Source: Acholoe squamosa (Eukaryota > Annelida > Polychaeta > Phyllodocida > Polynoidae). Taken from it: a stretch of 64,000 bases of DNA. The stretch spans positions 31,568,733 through 31,632,732 of the forward strand of contig OX439044.1 of assembly GCA_949317995.1 (NCBI GenBank). The letters run 5' to 3'. Each line of letters opens with the position of its first letter. Position 1 is the stretch's first letter. The notes beneath the pieces were generated by a model. The model made no database searches. It saw nothing but the letters and a program-made list of their open reading frames with translations, and was not told the origin of the DNA. Shown here one piece after another: positions 38,501 through 48,935 of this stretch. A program made the translations under genes and the position numbers.

Positions 38501-39238
38501 ATGGAATGAAATACTATTTGTAATGGTAATAATCATCGTGATAATAGATATTGGTAGTAGCAATCTTTTTGGAAATCATTTCCTGATTATCTCTTATTGT
38601 CCTATGGTTATAAGTTCCTACGATTTGTCCATGGTGTAATCATATTAAGAGCGGGTAGCAATATACACTGCATTTACTGCTCGCTGTTGAATATCAGGAG
38701 CTATGTAGAGTACATTATCCGCCTATTATATATCTATATATTATGGTACCTTTTGCTTCGGTCTTGAGTAGAGTAAGGCGCTGCCCCACACACCCACCCA
38801 CGAGGTAACAATATGTTGTAGCCCGGTTGTTCCCCTATATACAACACAGATAACGGCTTCTCGACACTGACCCTGCACATATGAACACATAATCAGTCAT
38901 AACGTTAGTCGACTTCTATATTTGTATAATGTTACTAATTCATACGACTTATTGTAACCAGTGGTAATTGTAATAATAACATTATCTTGTATGGGCCAAA
39001 TTTTATATTTGTGATCTCATAGATTTTTAGCAAGGAAAGTTGGCTACAGTAGCAATGATGTACTTATCATAAAAAAAGTCAACTCTTGGCACCAGCATGG
39101 TAGCAGCGTACTAGGGCTTGGATAGGGGACAGTCGGGGTTAGACTTGTTAATGTCAATATTTCTAGTCAATGACATGGGTAGTAGTCTCTAACCGTCACA
39201 GCAGAGGGCACTACAGGTTTACCCCTAGGCCTTCACTA

Positions 39239-39445
39239 TTAACCCTTTAAGCATTGCATAGTGAAATTAATACACTATGCCATATTATCGTCAAGATGCA
39301 TCATGCTGACCCAAAGGCGTTGATACATTATCACTGGGTCGGCATGATGCGCCAATGTACTTCTGGCAAATTCCCTGCTGACACTGCATTTGTGCATCAT
39401 GACGACAAAAGAATTTGAGACATCATATTGTCCTTAAAGGGTTAA
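39239..39445. mobile_element. TTAA-flanked foldback element (piggyBac-like MITE)
   Basis: TTAACCCTTTAAG at the left and CTTAAAGGGTTAA at the right, i.e. TTAA plus CCC...GGG ends typical of piggyBac-derived MITEs. It is inside the presumed HIPK 3'UTR. Confidence 0.75.
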
Positions 39446-40571
39446 CACCTGTTTGGGACTGAGGGGCTTGCCACCCCGAAGTCTGATGGTAGTCTGGAGT
39501 TTTATTGTTCGATCAGTGCTTTGCTTACGATATGTTACACATTATATCCAATTACACCCCAAACTCCATTATTGTTTGTTTCACACAGTGTGGTTACATT
39601 ATAGTTTAATAATTGCGTTTATAACAAGAGTTTGACAGGTTTTGTCATTGAAGCCAATGCAGCTGGAGTGATTCTTTCAATTGAGCATGTTTGTAAGGTT
39701 TTGGGTGAAATAGTGTTTGTAATCCAAGCCGACTCAAGGGAAACTTGTTTGCATCATTGCTTCATCGCTGGAATGGAAACTGCTAGGGCAGGTCGCTTCA
39801 GGATATATCAGTTATAGATTTTAAGTTTGCGTCCAGGGGGTTTTGTACAAATAAATCAGTAGCCGGTTTTTATAAGAGACACATTTGAACCCTTGACAAA
39901 TACAGAAATATAAATATAAATGACAGTAAGAAATCAGATCTACCTTGGTAGGTTTGAAGAGGTACTCAACTTTTTTTCTATAACCAAATACCTGTGTCAT
40001 ATCATTTTATATACCCAATCAGGTAGACAAAAATGGAAAAGGTTAAGTGAATGTGATATTCATATCTCTATATTGATACATAACTACAGTGCAAACCAGT
40101 TTTCCTTGCAGCACATGTTGCAGCATAAACACACAGGACAAATTATGTACGTGTGGTGCATGTGCACCACAATAATTGTACTGAAAAGGTAGAAACAGAC
40201 TATGATTGTAACAGAATTGGGACATTTTGGTCATGCATGTGTGTTAGGTACATTTAAGCATTTATATAGTGTGTGACAAGTTCTTGTGGTAGGCAGGGAC
40301 TCTGTAGATGACTAACACTCCTACCATGGGGCTTGGTAACACAAAACAATCCCTCGTGTACTAGACTTCAGTATTTTTAACAGGTGTCACCAGTCATTGT
40401 AAGCCATTGAGACATTTCCTATTTTATTAATAATAACAAGCGTGTGCAATATTTTGTGATTAGATGAAGGACTATTTTCCCGGCTCCGGCGGATGGTAGT
40501 GAGGGCCTGGGTAGAGAGCTTTTGAATACATACAGATAGCAGATTTTCCACTTTCTTTGGGATCAACTTGG

Positions 40572-40577
40572 AATAAA
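40572..40577 (+). terminator. Candidate polyadenylation signal of HIPK
   Basis: Canonical AATAAA in GGAATAAACTTGAC with a T/GT-rich downstream element (ATGTTCCGTGTCTT) about 35 bases on. It sits at the end of the repeat-poor tract and just before a foldback element at 40680. An alternative upstream signal lies at 39850-39855. Confidence 0.5.
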
Positions 40578-40679
40578 CTTGACTTTTGAATGCTTATATC
40601 AAGAAGGATGTTCCGTGTCTTTATTCATTTTATACTAATCTAAGGTAAGACAATAAGGCAATATTACATTATAGTTAAG

Positions 40680-40959
40680 TACTGTAATCTCTTGCATTTA
40701 AGGTGCATTCCGCCTCTAAGACGCACCTAGAGTTTTAGAATATGGTAAAAAAATAAAGATGTTCATAACTTTTGTTCTACTGGATGGATTTTGAAGATTC
40801 CAAAAGCTATGTGTAACTTGCCCTTATGGACCTCTGTACATCATATGACTAGGGGGAGTGAGACATATCAAAAGAAAGGTCTTGGTGTCCCCCTTGCGGA
40901 TCCAGAGAGAACTAAAATCTCTCACATAAGACTCGGCTTATAAGCGAGAGATCACGGTA
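40680..40959. mobile_element. CCGTAATCTCCCGCGTATAAG-family MITE, copy 1 (diverged)
   Basis: TACTGTAATCTCTTGCATTT ... TTATAAGCGAGAGATCACGG TA. The interior shares CACCTAGAGTTTTAG and TATCAAAAGAAAGGTCTTGG with 62808-63092. Terminal TA suggests a Tc1/pogo-like origin. Confidence 0.8.
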
Positions 40960-41708
40960 GTTTGGGTTAATCCTCCATGAGGTGGATCAGGACACATGGT
41001 TACAGCCTGGATCCACTGAGTGATGTGTGAGTAACCACAGGTGCCTACTGTCAGCATAATACATTAAATTCATTATAAATCTCACCATATAGTAATCTCT
41101 ATATAATTATCGCCTCCACTTATTAACCACTCATATTTCACCTTTCTGTACAATTAGGCCACATTAAAACAACTATAATAGACCATGCCACTAATATATA
41201 ATAGACCATACCACTAATAGTGAACAAGTAATTAATGGATAATTCATGACGCGGGTGTTATCAACGGATAATTAAACGAGGGCGCACACACACACAAGTC
41301 ATGAATTACCCATTAACTACTTATTTTATTACACGACAAACCCTAAAAATGTATAATTTACCTGATATCCAAGCTGAAAGTCATCGTTTGGGAAGGAGAA
41401 GCAAGCACTGCTGTCGCCATTGTTGTGGCCCAGCCCAGCTCGATGAAGTGTCATGAAACGCATAGGATTCTGAAGAATTTATACCATAACAGCCCACATG
41501 GTTAATATCCATAGTAGTAGAGATCCCATAGATGATATCAGTGTCCATATTTAAAGTCTCCATTGCTTAATTTTAACGTAAAATCCAATTTCCCTGCAGT
41601 AAATACAGCCTCAAATCCAAGAGGGCAGCACTTAGCACAGAACTTGCCCTTGGAGTACTAATATAGGCCCGCCATAGAATCATTGAAAACATTGGTGACA
41701 TGTACTGG
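40960..41708. other. Intergenic, nothing recognised
   Basis: AT-rich sequence with a short direct repeat (ATATAATAGACCATRCCACTA) near 41180-41220 and an inverted TAATTAATGG/ATTAACTACT stretch. No coding or RNA signal seen. Confidence 0.4.
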
Positions 41709-42627
41709 GATAAGGGCCCGGGGGGCACTCTATATCTTTTCTATAGTAACCATGTGCGTACACCACCCCCCAAATTGGACCCTTACAGGGGGGCAATATT
41801 CAGCAAAAATATGCCCCTTTTAGTGGGAATTAGCATGGAAAGGTACCCCTTTTCCTGGCCTTTGTATCTATAAAGACGAATCCTCAATTTGAACACCCTA
41901 TTAGGGGGATGGCTTTGAAAAATGTACCCCTTTCCCGGCCATATTTTGAAAATTTTCTGGAAAAAGTACCCCTTTCCCTGCTATTTTCTGATAATTCCCT
42001 GGAAAGAGGTACCCCTTTCCCAGTAAAAGTTTTGATAAGGGAGTGATCATTTTTTAACAACTGGGGGGGGGGGGGGCTGGTGGGTTTGAGGGGGGTCAGA
42101 ATTTTTTCAACCCCTTGACCAGGGGGCTCAGAACTTTTTTACCCCCTTGACTAGGGGGGGTCAAAATAATTTCACCTGTTTACAGCGAAAAAGCATGCGA
42201 GTTACTATAGGTTAAAAGGGCGGGTTCGCATGCGATTTTCGCCTCCCAAGGGGGGGTCGGAAAGATTTTGACCCGTCGAGAGGGGGCGCCGAATTTTTTT
42301 TCGGGCGTCCATGTGCAAACCCAGCAGCCCTCCCTGTTGTTAAAAAATGATCACTCCCTAATTTTCTTGAAAAAATTTGAGAAAAAAAAGTAATGATCCT
42401 ATGATATCAAACCTTACTCTGTTTCTAGTTGGAATATTTTAAAAATTCTTTCACCGTTGTATAGCCCTTCAAAAATGTACCCCTTTCAGCCCAAATTGGG
42501 CCCAAAAGGGTCCCTTTTAACGGGTCCGGGCGGGTCCGCTCCCAGGACCCAAAAAGTACCCCTTTCCGCTAGTTTGTGTACGCACATGGTTTCCAAATAT
42601 CCCCAAGTGGCCCCTCGGGGATAAGGG
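41709..42627. mobile_element. Large foldback element with internal GTACCCCTTT repeats
   Basis: The left arm GATAAGGGCCCGGGGGGCAC...AACCATGTGCGTACAC faces GTGTACGCACATGGTT...GGGGATAAGG on the right. The interior carries at least six copies of a GTACCCCTTTCC-type motif on variable spacing. It is interrupted by a second element at 42039-42358. Confidence 0.75.
42039..42358. mobile_element. GGGAGTGATCA foldback element nested in the larger one, TAA TSD
   Basis: GGGAGTGATCATTTTTTAAC ... GTTAAAAAATGATCACTCCC with TAA on both sides (42036-42038, 42359-42361). TWA target duplications are typical of PIF/Harbinger. Confidence 0.82.
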
Positions 42628-44004
42628 GTCTTAGAACCCCCTGCACTAAGCCCCATTTTCGCAGATCGTGTCACAAATTTGCTTCTACTTAATAAAAGTA
42701 TGTGCACCAAAGTATGTCATACCAAAATCTGAGGGCCCCAGCTCAATTTTAAGTGAGTAGCCATTAATCCTATAAAAATGGCGTATTGCCTTGATCTTCC
42801 ATAGACACCTACTAATGCTTGGTTTAATCCTTATTTCGAAATTGAAAGAAATGCCTTTGCACCTGTTTATTGGTTGTATGTCTCACCAAGTCTCCAAGGT
42901 AAGGTATAAGCTGCCTATTTCACTGTTAAAATTCCCACCTTCATGGTGACTGATTAGCACAGATTCCCTCTCTAGTGAATAATGGTTGCACTATTATAAA
43001 TGTGGTCAAAACTCACTTGACTGGCTATTATAGTACAGGCATGGGATTGGATTTTGAGGAAATATCCAAGATGGCTCCTAAATCTCTTCTCTAGCTGGTA
43101 TTTGAGACGAAATACATGGCATAGGTCCCTTCAAGAGTTTAAGACGACCCCCCCCCCCAATGTTAAATGTTTTCTCATTGGATCTGTGCAAATCACAAGA
43201 ATGATTCATTTCACCTTCAAATATCCGAGATTTTGGATATATCCTGAAGAATACCATGCCTGATAGTAGATCCACTCAGTGGTCACAGTTTCTGTACCCT
43301 ATTGTATGGAACTCTTTGAGTATGAGAGCAAAATGTGCAGACAGGGCACCTTCAATGGACAAAATCTCAGGTTCCAAGGCCCTTGGGGGCTAGAACAAAA
43401 ATTCCAAAAGCAGAGGAATCCTGTTAATGATATCTAAATATCTAAACAAATTTGGAATGCATTATTAGTGACCTAATTATTTTGGCCCCTCTCTAGTTCA
43501 AACACTTCTAACGGTATAGTGCGCCTAGAGACAGGCAGTAATACATCCAACCTGCAGGTGGCACCACTGAGATGCAGTCGTGCACTTCTGCAGCAATTCT
43601 TAGTTCCAATCTGCCCTGGAGGGGGCGCGTCAGTCACTGGGCCTTATTGCTGTATAAGCAAACTTACACATAGTCAAACCCTAGACCTAGTAAGTAGTAT
43701 AGCGGACCTTGGGGTTAGACTATGTGTCTGTTCGTCTATCACAAACCAGCAGGTGGAGATGTGGTAATGGCAAGGTTCGCTATAGACACATCCCCATTTG
43801 GGCTAAGCCTATAAACATCAACTTGTCCCGGAAATGGCCAAGACGGTGCTGCTTATACACAAGGTTTTATGGCATGTTGGTATAAAAGAAATTAACTACC
43901 CCCTAAACCTCTCCAAGGGTGGATTCAGAATTTTGAGTATGGGGGCACACTTTTTGGCCATGGGATGTTGTTGAATACACAAGTTTCGAGTTCGCCGTGA
44001 ACGT
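42628..44004. other. Intergenic, no gene recognised
   Basis: Noncoding sequence with a C10 run near 43149 and weak remnants of ATAAGC-type MITE ends near 43650-43870. No supported feature. Confidence 0.4.
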
Positions 44005-44018
44005 CCATAAAGCCGGGG

Positions 44019-44196
44019 TGAGTGAGTGAGTAATAGATGTTTAACGCCATTTCGACAGCTAAGGTCATATTCATGGCGAGAATGACATTACACAATTTCA
44101 CAGAGGAATGTGTTGGTGCCCTCGCATACATGCACCACACACATCCGGATAGGAAAGATGAGAAGTAGACCCTTTTAAGTGGGCTAGGGAAGCCCG
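44019..44196 (-). mobile_element. SINE copy, full length, minus orientation
   Basis: Read on the minus strand it starts CGGGCTTCCCTAGCCCACTT and ends ATTACTCACTCACTCA. Flanked by a 14-bp direct repeat CCATAAAGCCGGGG (44005-44018, 44197-44210). Confidence 0.9.
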
Positions 44197-45269
44197 CCAT
44201 AAAGCCGGGGAGCCGGGGATATCAACGGTTGGTGGCGCTGTAAATGACCGGAAGGAGGGGTTAGAAGATAGCCACAGGGACTGGGGGTTTGGTGACCGGG
44301 AGGCAGGCCAGGGGCAGCGGCAGGAGGAGGGTACACTCACTGTATCACCTAACTAGGTCACTGTGTGTATCATTAAAGTCCTTCCAGCTCTTATATCCAA
44401 CCAGATATGACATCCATTCAAGGTACAGGACCATACATGCATGGTGTATACCTGTATGGATTCCCCATCAGATATTTGCATTAATGCCTTCAGCAGGAGG
44501 GTTTTAATTTCAGAGCTAGTACATTTCCTGTATGGAAAATCTACTCCAACCCCTCCTTCCTGTATACTCACAGGCTGGGAATCAGCGACGTGAGCGCGGG
44601 AAAGCTAACTCGGAAGTCATGTATTGGTTGATTGATCCATCCCTATGGTAAAAGCTAAAATGATGCCTTTGGAATTGAGGTGGATATTTTTTTTTGCAAC
44701 TTACATTGTGCCACAGGTTGGTGTTCAGTGGCTTTCCTTCCCTCAATAGGAAGCTCAAATGCCCCCAAAGATCCTTCAGGCCTGCCCCAAAACTACGCTT
44801 ATAAATGACCGTTTATCAGGCTCACGCAGTCAGGGTGTCAAATGCAAAAAGTGATTTAGTCTGAAGATGCTATGTGCTGGAATGATACCATGCGCGCGCA
44901 GGCACAAGCCGGGGGGGGGGCATGCCCCCCAGGAAAGATTTTACAATCTAGAACAGAAATGGTGCATTCTATATTGATCTGCATCCAATAACAGGCCAAT
45001 AAAGAGGCAGACCCTCTATACTAAAATATTTTCACAATGGATCTGTGCAAATCTCAGGAAGTGTCCTGGTGGAGATGAAAAAGTCTGAGATTTCACACCC
45101 TGACAGTGGAATGCCTTAGACACTTCCTTAAGATGGATAGTACCTAACTAAAGTTTTAAAACGCAAGTGAAACAGACTACCGGTAGTGAAATTACTGAGA
45201 TATGATGAAATTTCCCAGAATTCCACTGACAACCTTTAATGCCATGACGTGTGGGAACCCTGATTGTAT

Positions 45270-45495
45270 TACCGTAATCTCCCGCGCAGAAGTAGCGTTG
45301 CGCATATAAGACGCACCCCAAACTCAGCAAAGGCATTTTCACGTATAAGACGCACATTTTAAGGGTGAAATTTGTAAGATTAGTACATTTCTATAGTAAA
45401 ATTACCCCTCGTATAAGACGCACACCTAACCTGAGAGAAAGCTATAAGACGCCCCAGCATTTTGTTTGGCGTAGAGGACGCGGGAGATTACGGTA
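45270..45495. mobile_element. CCGTAATCTCCCGCG-family MITE, copy 2
   Basis: TACCGTAATCTCCCGCGCAG ... GACGCGGGAGATTACGGTA. The interior (ACTCAGCAAAGGCATTTTC, TAAAATTACCCCTCGTATAA) is that of 49064-49300 in reverse orientation, a different subfamily from 40680 and 62808. Confidence 0.85.
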
Positions 45496-46661
45496 ATTCT
45501 CGTCATGTGATTGATTTCAGTCTCCACGTTCAATGATCATGATGCACAAGTCAAAGACCAGGTGATTTCCTTTTAAAGTTCATTTATTCTTTATAAAAAC
45601 GAGCACCTTTTCTAGAGGTGGTATAACGTGTTCTTGATTTCACAATGCAAATAAAACACACAGCAACTAGTTTCTCAAGGCTCGACCCTGGCCACTTTAA
45701 ACAAGGGGACAGAGGAAACTTCTATACAATGTTGTGCTGTTGTGGGATTTATGGTATCGCATTGTATTTGATTAAACAATCCTTACATAACATATTCGTG
45801 TGACATTTGCACGGCATGAAACAAGCACACTCATATTTTCACATATTCTAGCACACGTTCTAATTTAACCTGATGGAAATTTAAAACTAAAAATTCAAGT
45901 GCATTTAACCTAAAAAACAACAACAAAAAACACTCCGCATTGAAGATCGTTTTGTCGTCACAATATTTACTACATTTGTACTTCCCCATGTTTTTTTTTT
46001 ATTCAAGAGATCAAGTACTAAATATCGAGCAAAAAACTCCCCATTTATGTTTTACTATGACATTAATATAATGGCATAAAAGTAGCTGCGCTAGACCATT
46101 TTCAAAATGAAAATCTAGCTCTGTTAGGTGGCGAGTCAATTGCTAGAATAAAAAATGAACAAACTGTACAAATATTAAATATGCTGCCAATGTATATGTA
46201 ATCTTGACACTGAGAGACCGAAGAGAAAGCAAATATTTGATGTGTTATTACCTTTCCCACGGGCGTAGTCTTTCTCAATGAATGCTGCATAAGATCAGTA
46301 GTACCTTGCTACGTTGATAACACATTCCGGGTTTTCTTAATATCTATACATAACCTGGGATATGATAAATTATGATAAAACTAAGAACACTATATAGATA
46401 CTATGCACTTTTTAAATATAGACACTCCTATGTCTAACAGAAATGTTCTCCACGATACACTTTCATGTAAGTGGGATACAAGACAACCAATTATGAAGAT
46501 CACTCAGAACTAGCTTATATGTACATACACTTAAATGTACCTAAATATTTTGATTACCTCATAATCATACCTACATAATGGTAATATTAAATCATTTAAA
46601 ACACCCCCAAGCAGTCACTCATCAAAGTAGAAATGAATATGTAAAAAAAAAATATCCACAT

Positions 46662-46922
46662 AAGGTTATATTGGGCCACACCAAAAAAAAGAAGTTGGTC
46701 TATGGATTCCCCTCTCCATATTTTTCGGAAATACAATTTTTTTTCTTTGTCTATGCTCGCTTCATTTTCTACAAGTTTTCTCTTTGTGATGTTTGGCATT
46801 TTTTTATTTTTTCGCCTCACTTTTCCAGCAAGGAATCCATTGGACGCCAAAAAATTTGCTCGCTTGCACCATTTTTTCAAAACCAAAATCCATAGACCAA
46901 CTTATCTTTTTGGTGTGACCTT
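46662..46922. mobile_element. Foldback element, CACACCAAAAA ends
   Basis: The left arm CACACCAAAAAAAAGAAGTT...GGTCTATGGATT faces AATCCATAGACCAACTTATC...TTTTTGGTGTGACCTT. Both open frames across it are by-products of the palindrome. Confidence 0.75.
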
Positions 46923-48516
46923 GCGTAAAACAGCTTAACTGTTTTGACGCAAATACTCATGTCATCCCTAACACTTATGTTCACAACCGCACAATCTTAG
47001 ATTGGAGCATTTTTCACTTTTTCCCCATACAGCTATGCATCATGATACATATAAAAAAAATCTGCAAGTGAGCTTTTCGATGTGAATCTATCAGGGACAG
47101 ATACATGTATGCTCACCACATATGCGTCCTATCAAACATTATAGCCTATCTTCCTCATGTTCCATTTACATCAGAACCAGGCCAACCAAATGCACTTCCC
47201 ATATAGACCATAAAAAGATAACTGGCAATTAACTTGAATACCCTCATAGTAGGTGAATCTTGTTTTGTAGAGTTAGATTTTTATACAATACTCACAACAT
47301 ATTACACGGACCAGGAGCAAAAGATATTGTGACCTCTTATAATATAATCAGTACATTGCCGACATAAACTTGTACAACTTTTGTCTATCAATAATTTTGG
47401 CAGTAGAGGTTGGTACAAAAATACCATACAAGTAAAACTATCAAGTCCACTTCTATATTGAAGTGAATACATGACATAAATTTGCTTCAAAACTTGTACC
47501 GTCATACCCTGTTTGTCTGTATATGAAATTATTTTTTTGTCAAAGCAGTGAACGTTCTACACTCTTTTCCACGCAAAATATTCTACCTTTATCCGTCTAC
47601 CCTGTTGGATGGGTAACAAGGGTCTTTTCAACAGAAGTGAAGAATGTTGCATATGTGTACCTCTCCTTACCACTACCACTGAGATTTTCATGAGGACATA
47701 AATTGCCATTTTGGGGTGGGACAGGCTGACCAAAGCATGATTTAATGAAATATATATGTATCGTCTCATTCAGGTCGCAGACTAAAGACATTACGGTTTT
47801 AATTTGCTAATTATAAGTACTGTACTACAAGTTCTATAACCATTATTTCTTTTATCAGCAAAACAATACACTGATATAACAATAATTTACAAGAACCAAT
47901 GAAACATAAAACACGTCTTATGTCGAGCTGGATATATCACACGTATGAAACTATACACTGTATGCAAAGGGAGGTGAAGCTGATGAAAATATACATAACA
48001 ATTGGATGACGTAATTATTGAAGATCCAGTAAAACGTGCCAATATTCCTTATCGCTGCATATGATAATCCACATAAATGATAACCCGGCAGTGGACGCAT
48101 TTTATAACCTTTGCTAACTGTTATGGGCCAATGTTAGCCACATACATGTGTACTTATTTGTGTTTATCTTTACCATGAACAGATATAGAAAAATGGACTA
48201 TTCAACTTTTACATGGGTATGAAACCGTTAGTACATACTGGCTGTTTTTTTTGTTTGTTTTACTTATCAGTCATGAAAATAAAATAAAATTCTATGACCG
48301 CAATTAAAGCCGGTACTACACAACTTAATAGGCTGCACACAACCATGATTCCCTTGAAAAACATAGTTCTCCTTACCTAATGTACAGTTGGTCCATAGTT
48401 CACAAATCAGAGAAATTATTTAACCAGTAAACATGCCGGGCATGGCTATTTATTATTCGGACAGAATATGGTGAAAAAAAAATCCTTTAGTGATGTGTCT
48501 TCTATCCTGATTGTAC

Positions 48517-48797
48517 TACCGTAATCTCCTGCGTATAAGGCACATCTTATATGGGGGTTTTTAGTTCTCATTGGATCAACAAGGGGGACAACAAGACCAT
48601 TCTTTTGATATCTTACATGCCCCCTTGGTTAAAATAGGACATAAGGGGGCCCAGGAGGGTCCAGGGGTGGCTTTTGAATTTTGAAAATTCATTCAGTAGA
48701 ACCAAAGTTATGAATTTTTCATTTTTTTTGAGAATTTTCCAAAACTCTAGGTGCGCCTTATACGCGGGCTGCGCCTTATACACGGGAGATTACCGTA
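48517..48797. mobile_element. CCGTAATCTCC-family MITE, copy 3
   Basis: TACCGTAATCTCCTGCGTAT ... ATACACGGGAGATTACCGTA. The interior (AACTCTAGGTGCGCCTTAT, ATTCATTCAGTAGAACC) is the 62808-type subfamily in reverse. It ends 36 bp from the stop of the unknown gene's terminal exon. Confidence 0.85.
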
Positions 48798-48832
48798 ATT
48801 GTACATTTCTTTTTGGCTATTTTTTCCTCGCT

Positions 48833-48935
48833 TTAGTAGATATCAGAGATGTAGGGACGCATTGTCATCATGCCTTCCCAACTTGGCTTGCAGTAACACC
48901 TGACACAAGAGGATGTGGGGCTTCTTTCACCTACT
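48833..48935 (-). CDS. Minus-strand unknown gene, probable terminal exon
   Basis: The acceptor is cctttgtgtttccag. Joining AG from the previous exon gives Arg, then VGERSPTSSCVRCYCKPSWE and GMMTMRPYISDIY, stop TAA at 48835-48833. Support comes from a good polypyrimidine tract, exact phase fit, and a Cys/aromatic composition unlike nearby noncoding DNA. The exon lies between two foldback elements (48517-48797 and 49064-49300). An overlapping plus-strand open frame exists but lacks splice or start support. Confidence 0.55.

Larger units (their letters stand above)
32572..40600 (+). other. Probable long HIPK 3'UTR
   Basis: About 8 kb of AT-rich, noncoding sequence follows the stop. It is largely free of the foldback and SINE copies common elsewhere; one TTAA element at 39239-39445 is the exception I saw. 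Reading through it, the only canonical AATAAA hexamers I found are at 39850-39855 and 40572-40577. The latter is followed by a GT-rich stretch near 40610. Vertebrate HIPK mRNAs also have very long 3'UTRs. The extent is an inference without transcript data. Confidence 0.55.
45583..48832 (-). other. Probable 3'UTR of the minus-strand unknown gene
   Basis: AT-rich noncoding tract with few repeats, other than foldbacks at 48517-48797 and 46662-46922. It ends at a minus-strand AATAAA (plus-strand TTTATT at 45583-45588). No plus-strand gene signal was seen. Extent is inferred. Confidence 0.4.

Noticed and set aside
44019..44196. tRNA-derived SINE head
   Set aside because: I looked for A-box and B-box motifs in the head and found no convincing match, so a tRNA origin is not claimed.
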